32,888 nt of DNA from Candidatus Dadabacteria bacterium (GTDB lineage: Bacteria > Desulfobacterota_D > UBA1144 > Nemesobacterales > JADFKM01). The notes under the pieces were generated by a model, which was not told where the DNA came from, did no database searches, and worked only from the letters and a program-made list of their open reading frames with translations. A program made the position numbers and the translations under genes. The stretch spans positions 1 to 32,888 of the forward strand of contig JADFKM010000017.1 of NCBI GenBank assembly GCA_022564935.1. Reading direction: 5' to 3'. Every line of letters begins with the position of its first letter. The first letter of the stretch is position 1. Below are positions 15,065-20,526 of the stretch, in pieces.

Positions 15065-15093
15065 TTGACAAACGGACGGCCAATGTAAATAAT
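15065..15093 (+). promoter_or_regulatory. parBA promoter
   Basis: TTGACA at 15065-15070, 17-bp spacer, AATAAT at 15088-15093 (5 of 6). The predicted start is near 15100, giving a short leader with SD GGAGGAG at 15116-15122. Confidence 0.75.
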
Positions 15094-15128
15094 ATAAAAA
15101 GTAAAATTCATGTTCGGAGGAGCCTAAA

Positions 15129-16226
15129 TTGGATATTGAGCTTATCGCAACGGATGAGTTCTACAAGAGTATCGACCCGAATTCGGGCCTCATAGAAGGT
15201 CTCATGGAGTCCATCTTAAAGAACCGTCAGGTACAGCCCGTCACCATAGCACCGAACCCCCGGGGCCCAGAGCCGTACAGGATAGTAGACGGCAGGAAGC
15301 GGCTGTTCGTACACAAGCAGTTAGCAAAAGACAACAAGAGATTCCGCAACATCCAGGCGCACATCGAGAAGATGTACGAGGACGAGACGCGCCTTGAGCT
15401 TGCGCGCATAGACACGATGCTCTTAAGAGAGGAGCTGCACCCGGTTGCATACGGGAAACTACTTGCGCAAAAAAAGCAAATATACGAAACGCTTTACCCC
15501 GATTCCGCCAAGACAGGCAAAAAAGTTACTGACAAAATGGCGAAGACTTTCATTAAAAGCCATGAGGAGACCACAGGGATGAACGAAAGGACGGCCTACA
15601 GATTTCACAGCGCCGCTACATCCATTCCCGACGACGTGGCGAAGAATGTCATCAAGCTGAACCTGCCGATGTCGGACTGCGAAAAGCTCGCTAAACTGCC
15701 GCCTGTGGTGCAAAAGAAATATGTAAACATCGAGACGGCGCAGGAAATCAGGGAGCAGGTAGATAGGGACATGGCCGAGATCCTCGAGACGCAGAGAGCG
15801 GCGCAGGGCAAATTAAGCGTGGACATGGAGAAGCTCCTCGCAGAGCCTACGAGCGAGGACAGGACGGTGCTCTCCTCAGCCCGGGGCGTCGTGGAGCGCA
15901 TAGCGGTATCGAACCCGAAGTTCATCGAAGAGCGGTGGATGTTCATCGACTGCAGGATAGCCGTCTCTCCCAAGGGCGACCTAGTGCTCGTCAAGTCGCA
16001 CAAATACAGCGACCCTTTGACCGACGGCGAGAGGAAGGCCATGGGCACGATAGACAGGAGACTCCATGAGGGCGATTTCACGTACCACGGCCTGTTCGCC
16101 GTAGCCCAGATTAACGATCAGCCCGACGAGAGGGTCATGGTCAACGAGAACAAGGGCAGGCACGTGAGAAAGGACAAGGTGAGTCTCTGGGGATACGCAA
16201 ACAGCTACTTCGGCTCCATGGAATGA
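15129..16226 (+). CDS. parB: ParB-like partition protein
   Basis: A 365-aa protein starting with TTG 15129, placed 6 nt after a strong SD (GGAGGAG). The N-terminal ParB nuclease-like domain is clear: GLIEGLMESILKNRQVQPV, then YRIVDGRKRLFVH near residues 50-62. A helix-turn-helix region follows (about 135-185, TFIKSHEETTGMNERTAYRF). The C-terminal about 150 residues are of a less common type and may hold dimerisation or centromere recognition. The order parB before parA with ATGA overlap differs from the usual parA-parB order. It would load at a centromere and move with ParA to keep the episome in both daughter cells. Confidence 0.85.
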   Translation: MDIELIATDEFYKSIDPNSGLIEGLMESILKNRQVQPVTIAPNPRGPEPYRIVDGRKRLFVHKQLAKDNKRFRNIQAHIEKMYEDETRLELARIDTMLLREELHPVAYGKLLAQKKQIYETLYPDSAKTGKKVTDKMAKTFIKSHEETTGMNERTAYRFHSAATSIPDDVAKNVIKLNLPMSDCEKLAKLPPVVQKKYVNIETAQEIREQVDRDMAEILETQRAAQGKLSVDMEKLLAEPTSEDRTVLSSARGVVERIAVSNPKFIEERWMFIDCRIAVSPKGDLVLVKSHKYSDPLTDGERKAMGTIDRRLHEGDFTYHGLFAVAQINDQPDERVMVNENKGRHVRKDKVSLWGYANSYFGSME

Positions 16227-16936
16227 GGGTCATATCGGTTGCCAATCAAAAGGGCGGGGTGGGAAAGACCACGCTGTCTTTCCACCTTGGCTGCTATCTC
16301 AACAAGAGAAACAAAACCGTGCTTTTAGTGGACCTCGACTCTCAGGGGAACCTGACGAAGATCACCGGAGTTAAGAGAGCCGACTGCCTCATATATGACG
16401 TTTTCAGCGATTACCCAGTGCTCAAGACCGAGCCGATAAGGGACGGCCTCTCGATATGCACGTCCGACTACCGCTTCTCAAAGCTGATGTTCAACATGAA
16501 GACGGAACATCAAGGAGCCCTCAAAAAGGCCCTTGCCGGCAAGAGCGCCGACTACGCCGTCGTCGACTGCCCCTCGGGGTTAAACTCCATCACGGCCTCG
16601 GCCTACATCGCCTCCGATTTCCTGCTTATACCGACCCTGCCCTCGGACTTAAGCGTGGACGGCATTGAGCAGTTCCTCGAGATAGTCGGCTCGCTCAAGA
16701 CCCTTAAGGTGCTCGGCATCGTAGTGAACAGGTACATAAAAAAAAGGCATTCAAGCAATAGCATCAAGGCGCTACTAGGAGCCGGCTACAAGATAATCAA
16801 GCCCATTATACCGGAGCGCACCGCCGTCGAGGAGGCCGAGAAACACAACCTGCCGATCTGGGACTACGCCCCAGGCACCGACATCGCCGGTATGTACGAG
16901 CTGCTGATGCGCAATATCATTAAGTCCTTGCATTGA
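16223..16936 (+). CDS. parA: ParA-family partition ATPase
   Basis: A 237-aa protein with the deviant Walker A motif KGGVGKTT at residues 10-17, signature lysine included. The A' motif is in LLVDLDSQGNLT (about 35-46), and the Walker B segment is YAVVDCPSG. It lacks the long N-terminal HTH of type Ia ParA, so it resembles the short ParA (type Ib) and cannot itself be the DNA-binding autorepressor. Its start overlaps the parB stop as ATGA. ParA binds the nucleoid with ATP, and ParB triggers hydrolysis. Together the pair argue for stable maintenance as a low-copy plasmid. Confidence 0.92.
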   Translation: MRVISVANQKGGVGKTTLSFHLGCYLNKRNKTVLLVDLDSQGNLTKITGVKRADCLIYDVFSDYPVLKTEPIRDGLSICTSDYRFSKLMFNMKTEHQGALKKALAGKSADYAVVDCPSGLNSITASAYIASDFLLIPTLPSDLSVDGIEQFLEIVGSLKTLKVLGIVVNRYIKKRHSSNSIKALLGAGYKIIKPIIPERTAVEEAEKHNLPIWDYAPGTDIAGMYELLMRNIIKSLH

Positions 16937-16961
16937 CATTTAAGCGCCTATATGATTTAAT
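16933..16961 (+). promoter_or_regulatory. Promoter at the end of parA, reading rightward
   Basis: TTGACA at 16933-16938, 17-bp spacer, TTTAAT at 16956-16961 (5 of 6). No rightward gene follows for about 500 bp, and the transcript would run antisense to the HTH gene at 17127-17333. A regulatory RNA is one possibility. Confidence 0.5.
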
Positions 16962-17010
16962 GTAAATTATATTTTATAGGTACACTCGATTATATTCCGA
17001 TGTGCCGCGT

Positions 17011-17029
17011 TTGACCCCCAAAAGGTCAA
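17011..17029. promoter_or_regulatory. Inverted repeat TTGACC-N7-GGTCAA
   Basis: Six-base arms at 17011-17016 and 17024-17029, downstream of parA. Operator-sized site; the protein is unknown. Confidence 0.35.
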
Positions 17030-17042
17030 GCAGGATTGTGTA

Positions 17043-17076
17043 GTATTTTATTCGAGGCCGGACCTTCGTAAAATAC
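17043..17076. promoter_or_regulatory. 34-bp inverted repeat downstream of parA, candidate centromere
   Basis: Perfect outer arms GTATTTTA (17043-17050) and TAAAATAC (17069-17076), with further pairing inside (53-57 with 64-68, one G-T pair). No T-run lies outside the stem on either strand, so a terminator is not favoured. The position next to parBA suits a centromere or replication control element. Confidence 0.45.
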
Positions 17077-17126
17077 TGACGCGATAACTTGGCTGCAATA
17101 TGTTAGAGAGATGCGATCAGACTGAT

Positions 17127-17333
17127 TCAGCCTTGAGTAGAATGCCGGCGCTCCTTGCCGACCGTATGACTATCGACAAACTTCTTGTATGCGCTTTCTC
17201 TTATGCGATATGTCCTCGGGCCGACCTCAATAGCCTCGAGCTTTCCCTCCTTGATCCTCCTGTAAATTATGTCCACAGAGGTCCTGAGCTCTTGCGCTAT
17301 CTCTTCTACTGTGTAAATCGATTCTTCGTTCAT
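17127..17333 (-). CDS. MerR/excisionase-type helix-turn-helix regulator
   Basis: A 68-aa protein on the minus strand. YTVEEIAQELRTSVDIIYRR (about 7-26) followed by GKLEAIEVGPRTYRIRES is the standard HTH_17 DNA-binding domain plus wing (used by excisionases and small repressors). The start codon lies 7 bp after a near-consensus -10 with no SD, so the mRNA should be leaderless. It is divergent from the 17465 operon containing the replication initiator. A copy-control or lysogeny repressor is likely by position, but excisionase or other roles cannot be excluded; no integrase is present. Confidence 0.8.
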   Translation of the reverse strand: MNEESIYTVEEIAQELRTSVDIIYRRIKEGKLEAIEVGPRTYRIRESAYKKFVDSHTVGKERRHSTQG

Positions 17334-17340
17334 ATGTATT

Positions 17341-17369
17341 ATTATAAGAATAAATTTCCTTTATATCAA
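17341..17369 (-). promoter_or_regulatory. Leftward promoter of the HTH regulator
   Basis: On the minus strand: TTGATA (17369-17364), 17-bp spacer, TATAAT (17346-17341), one base from consensus. The predicted start falls on or within 1-2 bases of the ATG at 17333. Confidence 0.8.
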
Positions 17370-17410
17370 GTACGTTACGCTATCAGACCTATAAACTATA
17401 TAATATGTTT

Positions 17411-17428
17411 ATTATTTATGCAAATAAT
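17411..17428. promoter_or_regulatory. Palindromic operator ATTATTT-ATGC-AAATAAT
   Basis: Perfect 7-base arms around ATGC, ending 2 bp before the rightward -35 at 17430. A likely target of the HTH regulator or the 17465 product, controlling replication gene expression. Confidence 0.5.
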
Positions 17429-17429
17429 G

Positions 17430-17458
17430 TTGACTTATACAAATAACAATTATAGAAT
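17430..17458 (+). promoter_or_regulatory. Rightward promoter of the replication operon
   Basis: TTGACT at 17430-17435, 17-bp spacer, TAGAAT at 17453-17458. The start site should be at about 17465, the first base of the first gene. Confidence 0.75.
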
Positions 17459-17464
17459 CAAATA

Positions 17465-17731
17465 ATGGCGCGAGGTAAGAATGTTTCCAACCCGATAGAG
17501 CATTTTCGAGAAGGGGGATTGTCCAATAAATCCAACGTCATAGAAAGATTAACAACTAAACGTGAATGCGGCGGACAACTGCTTCCTTTAATGTTTATAT
17601 GCGACGAAGAAACTGACTCAATTCACGGATGCTCACAGGGGGGATGCGTGACTGCGCACGGCGAGTGGTTTTCTTTGAACAATGAAGACGCCGAGCATCT
17701 AAAAACTGTAGAAGAATGTAACGACACATGA
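17465..17731 (+). CDS. Small Cys-containing protein upstream of the replication initiator
   Basis: An 88-aa protein. Its ATG lies 6 bp after the -10 hexamer with no SD, so a leaderless mRNA is predicted. Six cysteines occur at irregular spacing (CGG, IC, GCSQGGC, EC), with His residues between, perhaps a metal site, but no known finger is recognised. The stop overlaps the next start as ATGA, so it is coupled to the replication initiator and may regulate it. Function unknown. Confidence 0.55.
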   Translation: MARGKNVSNPIEHFREGGLSNKSNVIERLTTKRECGGQLLPLMFICDEETDSIHGCSQGGCVTAHGEWFSLNNEDAEHLKTVEECNDT

Positions 17732-18714
17732 AACACTACCCCTATATAAACGCTCTGGCCGACGACAAAGACATTCTCCTGTACAGGAAAAAACTGCGTT
17801 ATCTTTGCGGTACCGTCTCCGCTACAATCCTTTTCAGTCAGCTGCTTTATTGGTTCAAGAAGAACGACTTCGACCCGTTTTACAAATTTATAACGCCCGA
17901 TGTGAAAAACTCTCTGTACAAAGAGGGCGAGAGCTGGGTCGAAGAATTAGGGTTTTCTTATAAAGAGTTTGCAAACGCATTTGATCATATCGGAGCCAGG
18001 CACAAAAGCAAGACCCTCTACGAAGCCGCCGAAAACGAGTTCGTCAATAAAAAAGGAAAAGAGATGATGTTCTCTTTGTATCAAGAAAAAACAACCGGCA
18101 AAACATGGTTCAATATAAATCTTGAACTCGTCGAGAATAAGCTTGTAACAATATACGAAGGGGGAGACACGGGTTTTACCAAAGGGAAAACACGGGTTTT
18201 ACCATCAGTGAAACACGTGAACGACAAAAGCGCAAACACAGGTTTTACAAAAGGTAAAACAGATTATAAGGAACAGTATAATACTACAGAAATAAGGGGG
18301 GAACAGACTACGTTCCCTAAAGGGAAAGTAGAGAAAAAATTGAATGTTAATTCTTTAGAGAACAACCAGGCGTGGAAAAAACTACGCAGCGGCGTTTATA
18401 GAAAGCGTCTCCTGGAGTTCTACGACAACCGTGTTGGAGACATGGAGCTTCTTACCCTAGCCGCCGAACTCGTAGAGCGGGCATTAAAGTCCATCTTCTC
18501 GAATAACGCCGCATACCTGAGGGACGAGCATGAGTTCCTGCCGGACGATTTTGAACTCGCCGACAACCCTTCGTTTTTGAGTGCAATAGTCGATGACATG
18601 CCGATCGGAGAGCTGCGCGTGATGTCTAAAGGGAAGCTGAAGGGTCAGCTTGTAAAGGAAGTAGCCGATGCGGCGGCGGCGCATTTAATAAAATATTTAG
18701 ACGCTAGAAAGTAA
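17728..18714 (+). CDS. Replication initiator with winged-helix domain and internal iterons
   Basis: A 328-aa protein. Residues about 28-135 match the layout of phage winged-helix replication proteins: TILFSQLLYWFKKN, then WVEELGFSYKEFANAFDHIG, then TWFNINLELV. The linker (about 148-215) is low-complexity and repeated (TGFTKGKT twice, NTTEIRGE). The C-terminal half (about 215-328) is helical. In phages such as lambda the origin lies inside the initiator gene, and the linker here is encoded by iteron-like repeats. No helicase or polymerase gene is present, so it would recruit host replication proteins. It could be a different type of initiator, but a replication role is well supported by domain and context. 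Confidence 0.7.
   Translation: MKHYPYINALADDKDILLYRKKLRYLCGTVSATILFSQLLYWFKKNDFDPFYKFITPDVKNSLYKEGESWVEELGFSYKEFANAFDHIGARHKSKTLYEAAENEFVNKKGKEMMFSLYQEKTTGKTWFNINLELVENKLVTIYEGGDTGFTKGKTRVLPSVKHVNDKSANTGFTKGKTDYKEQYNTTEIRGEQTTFPKGKVEKKLNVNSLENNQAWKKLRSGVYRKRLLEFYDNRVGDMELLTLAAELVERALKSIFSNNAAYLRDEHEFLPDDFELADNPSFLSAIVDDMPIGELRVMSKGKLKGQLVKEVADAAAAHLIKYLDARK
18167..18251 (+). repeat. Iteron array, candidate replication origin
   Basis: ACACGGGTTTTACCA at 18167 and again at 18190, a degenerate unit ACACGTGAACGACAA at 18213, and ACACAGGTTTTACAA at 18237: spacings 23, 23 and 24. The first two copies are read in different frames (TGFT and RVLP). Each GTTTTAC half is followed by a partial inverse (GGAAAAC, GTGAAAC, GTAAAAC), so every unit can also form a small hairpin. 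Confidence 0.65.
18308..18331. repeat. 24-bp hairpin downstream of the iterons
   Basis: CTAC, TTCCCT, AA, AGGGAA, GTAG with one mismatch: 10 paired positions inside the initiator gene. Could be a single-strand origin or helicase-loading site, or belong to the iteron region. Confidence 0.5.
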
Positions 18715-18735
18715 GACCTTCGGTTCTATAAAACG

Positions 18736-18758
18736 ATCCGGGGTTGCAAAAACCGGAT
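18736..18758. promoter_or_regulatory. Inverted repeat ATCCGG-N11-CCGGAT over the -35
   Basis: Perfect six-base arms at 18736-18741 and 18753-18758 straddle the -35 hexamer at 18744. A likely autoregulatory operator of the ribbon-helix-helix gene that follows. Confidence 0.55.
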
Positions 18759-18772
18759 TCAATTGATATAAT
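18744..18772 (+). promoter_or_regulatory. Promoter of the RHH gene
   Basis: TTGCAA at 18744-18749, 17-bp spacer, TATAAT at 18767-18772. The ATG at 18779 coincides with the expected start, so the mRNA should be leaderless. Hexamers and spacing are identical to the hicAB promoter at 24096. Confidence 0.75.
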
Positions 18773-18778
18773 GACACT

Positions 18779-18994
18779 ATGAGGCAGGAATATCCGACCA
18801 AGACAAAAAAACACGTCACGACGCTAAGAATGACCAAGGACGAGTTTAGACAGGTCCTGGAAATTGCCCGGCAGAGAAACCTGAGCATGAACAAGATGGT
18901 AATGGAAATTCTCAGGAAAGAACTAAAGCTCAAACCCGACCCGCTAAAACCGAAAGGGGGGCAGTATAAAGAGGGGCCGAAAAGAAAGAGATGA
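18779..18994 (+). CDS. Ribbon-helix-helix DNA-binding protein
   Basis: A 71-aa protein. The segment KKHVTTLRMTKDEFRQVLEI, then RNLSMNKMVMEILRKEL, has the Arc/MetJ/CopG form: a beta strand (VTTLRM) and two helices joined by a short turn. The C-terminal tail is Lys/Pro-rich and disordered. No SD precedes the ATG; the promoter leaves no leader. The operator over its own -35 suggests autorepression. In plasmids such proteins control copy number or partition, consistent with its place between replication initiator and terminase genes. Confidence 0.8.
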   Translation: MRQEYPTKTKKHVTTLRMTKDEFRQVLEIARQRNLSMNKMVMEILRKELKLKPDPLKPKGGQYKEGPKRKR

Positions 18995-19051
18995 GGGGGG
19001 CAGCATGGGGGGGCAACATGGAGGAGCAACAAGGTGGACAACAGAGGCGGC

Positions 19052-19074
19052 GGGTAGGGAGGGGGTGAGCGGGG
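19052..19074 (+). other. G-quadruplex motif
   Basis: GGG-TA-GGG-A-GGGGG-TGAGC-GGGG fits the G3N1-7 pattern with very short loops. It lies between the replication initiator region and the terminase operon. Confidence 0.55.
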
Positions 19075-19281
19075 ACGGCGGACAGGGGGGACAAGAAGCG
19101 AGGCTGGGTGGCAGTTGTGAAGAGCCGCCGTAAAGAGAGTGGCGAGGCGCAGGGTTAAACGAGGGAGAAAAAACACAGGGAAAGGCAAGGCGAAACGCAC
19201 CGTTTAGCCGTAGAGGGTGTTGGGATGAAAGCACATGATCGGGCGAAAGGAAAACCGGTTCAAAGCGGCGATATTCATTCA

Positions 19282-19299
19282 TGATAAAGCGCATTATCA
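19282..19299. promoter_or_regulatory. Palindrome TGATAA-AGCGCA-TTATCA
   Basis: Perfect six-base arms, with GCGC at the centre. Resembles an operator for a dimeric repressor; it lies about 115 bp upstream of the 19412 gene. Confidence 0.4.
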
Positions 19300-19373
19300 C
19301 GTATAAAAAAGGGACAGAACGATACACGGCTTCAATGAATAACTCTGTGGTCTTTACAACAACAAAAGAGTGT

Positions 19374-19393
19374 CTTCCCAGAGGGAACCCAGC
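19374..19393 (-). repeat. Palindromic repeat, reverse orientation
   Basis: The minus strand reads GCTGGGTTCCCTCTGGGAAG, close to the consensus. It lies directly upstream of the coding region I prefer for the 19412 gene and would be translated if a GTG at 19370 were the start. Confidence 0.65.
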
Positions 19394-19411
19394 GGGAGGG
19401 CCTGGAAAAAA

Positions 19412-19705
19412 ATGGAAAAGACTTGGCCGTTGGCCTATGAAATTTTAGAGTTGAGGTATAAAAGAGAGGTCAGGAAGAGCAACGACCTTAGAGAGCAAAT
19501 TAAGAGGCTCCGCGATGAGCTCGACAGGCCGATCGATCTTATGCTGGTAAAGAGGCGGATAGAGAAGCTTGCGCGCCGCGACCGCGTCTTGAAGAGGGTG
19601 GAGGACATGCTCAAGGAAGCCATGAAGCGCGGGCGCAGGTCGGTAGTTACGCGGTTGCTCCACGAGGCCGTTATGCCTAGTCCTTCTAAAAACGGGAGCG
19701 AATAA
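19412..19705 (+). CDS. Basic coiled-coil protein
   Basis: A 97-aa protein. I chose ATG 19412, with SD GGGAGGG about 11 nt upstream, over a GTG at 19370 that would translate a palindromic repeat. Nearly all of it is a charged helix (LELRYKREVRKSNDLREQIK, then KRRIEKLARRDRVLKRVEDM), probably a coiled coil with many Arg and Lys. It might bind DNA or another protein. Located between the replication and terminase regions; no family recognised. Confidence 0.6.
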   Translation: MEKTWPLAYEILELRYKREVRKSNDLREQIKRLRDELDRPIDLMLVKRRIEKLARRDRVLKRVEDMLKEAMKRGRRSVVTRLLHEAVMPSPSKNGSE

Positions 19706-19925
19706 AGGACGCGGACGATAGACACGAGCGAGTAAATTGTGTTAACATTATACACGTGTTTTGAATGATGAAAACCAAAAAACCCCCCAATCTAAACCGA
19801 CTTGATTAGGATTATTAGAGTCGAAAGTCTCAACGGATGCGTCGCATACGCGTCTACCAAAGTAAATTTGCGCATCAAACATCCCATTTGTTGGATGCGG
19901 GAGAGCGGGAGAGAAAAACAGCGAA
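19706..19925. other. Regulatory region before the terminase operon
   Basis: About 220 bp without a gene. GGATGCG occurs at 19835 and 19893, and inverted (CGCATC) at 19871. ATGCG-T-CGCAT (19837-19847) is a perfect small palindrome. A 10-bp stem with one mismatch and a 7-base loop spans 19872-19898. The repeated motif suggests a binding site for a late-gene activator, or terminase recognition (pac). Confidence 0.45.
19872..19898. promoter_or_regulatory. Hairpin with GGATGCG motifs, possible operator or pac site
   Basis: GCATCAAACA (19872-19881), loop TCCCATT, TGTTGGATGC (19889-19898). No T-run follows. It lies 28 bp upstream of the first gene of the terminase operon. Confidence 0.4.
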
Positions 19926-20117
19926 ATGGAAATCGGTGAGCAGAATGTGTTAACCTTTGAAGAGGCCGCGCAGTATTTGAGCCTGAATGAAAATGAGCTT
20001 GCGGGACTCGTGAGGTCGGGCGCGCTGGACGGCCTGGCGATCGAGGACGAAATACTGTTTAACACGCGCGAGCTCGATAAGCTCAGGAGCTTGTACACGG
20101 GGCTGTCCATACAGTAG
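19926..20117 (+). CDS. Small helix-turn-helix protein upstream of terminase
   Basis: A 63-aa protein whose LTFEEAAQYLSLNENELAGL (about 9-28), then VRSGALDGLAIEDEILFNTRELDKL, fits the HTH_17/excisionase fold. It is the third such protein of the genome (others at 17127-17333 and 24745-24951). Only a weak SD is present. It begins the head operon and may recognise DNA with the terminase or regulate late transcription. Confidence 0.6.
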   Translation: MEIGEQNVLTFEEAAQYLSLNENELAGLVRSGALDGLAIEDEILFNTRELDKLRSLYTGLSIQ

Positions 20118-20142
20118 CCTCCGGAGAGCGGATACGTGCACG

Positions 20143-20526
20143 ATGGCTAAGCTAACCGTTGTGAAGGTAGAGAAGGCGATAAAAGACTCGGGCGCCGTTA
20201 TAGAGACCATCGCCGAGCGGTGCAGTGCGTCCAGGGAGGCGGTCTTTCATTTTATCGAGGCACGCCCGCGGCTCAAACAGGCCCTTGCGCAGGAGGACGA
20301 GCGCATGACCGACGTTTCGGAAAAGATGCTGATAGAAGCGATCGAAAAAGGGGACTCCTGGGCGGTGAAATTCAGGCTGACCACGAAAGGGAAGAAACGG
20401 GGCTACGGGTCTAAGAGCGAATCCGAGGAGGCCGTGAGGCCGTCGTCGCTGGAGGAGATTGAGAGAGTATGCAGGGAATACGGGCTGCCGATACCGGGCG
20501 CCGCAAAAAGCGGGAGCGGCACATAG
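20143..20526 (+). CDS. Small terminase subunit-like HTH protein
   Basis: A 127-aa protein. The N-terminal half carries a helix-turn-helix (IETIAERCSASREAVFHFIE, about 25-44), followed by helices and AIEKGDSWAVKFRLTTKGKK, a common feature of small terminase and Mu gp27-like proteins. It lies directly before TerL and overlaps it by 58 bp. The last residues (KSGSG...) and the stop codon are supplied by palindromic repeat copy B, so the original C-terminus may have been lost. It would recognise the packaging site and recruit TerL. Confidence 0.7.
   Translation: MAKLTVVKVEKAIKDSGAVIETIAERCSASREAVFHFIEARPRLKQALAQEDERMTDVSEKMLIEAIEKGDSWAVKFRLTTKGKKRGYGSKSESEEAVRPSSLEEIERVCREYGLPIPGAAKSGSGT

Larger units (their letters stand above)
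14782..15128. other. Noncoding region upstream of parB
   Basis: About 350 bp without a convincing gene. It holds the second copy of TTCCTATATAAT (14913-14924; first at 14725-14736), a perfect inverted repeat GCGGCGG / CCGCCGC (14941-14947 and 14959-14965) and the parB promoter. The inverted repeat and the duplicated motif are candidates for the ParB-binding centromere. A 52-codon ORF from 14930 runs through the promoter and is not credible. Confidence 0.6.
18995..19411. other. G-rich noncoding region
   Basis: About 415 bp without a convincing gene. The first about 110 bp of the plus strand is extremely purine- and G-rich, with many G runs. It contains a canonical quadruplex pattern (19052-19074) and a near-palindrome TGATAA-N6-TTATCA (19282-19299). 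The long frames on the minus strand here are Pro/Ser-rich low-complexity products of the skew and are not credible genes. Could be part of the origin, a strand-specific priming signal or a packaging signal. Confidence 0.55.

Noticed and set aside
14930-15088. 52-codon ORF upstream of parB, close behind a TATAAT
   Set aside because: It runs through the parB promoter, has no SD, and its composition does not look like a folded protein.
16569-16580. CCCCTCGGGG in parA as a repeat copy
   Set aside because: It encodes the conserved CPSG of the Walker B region and has no flanking similarity.
17043-17076. Rho-independent terminator of parA
   Set aside because: The stem is long, but no U tract follows on either strand; a protein-binding site or control RNA is preferred.
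18697-19327. Two long minus-strand frames with Pro, Ser and Cys-rich products
   Set aside because: They mirror the G-rich plus strand, have low-complexity composition and lack SD sequences; one overlaps the RHH gene and its promoter.
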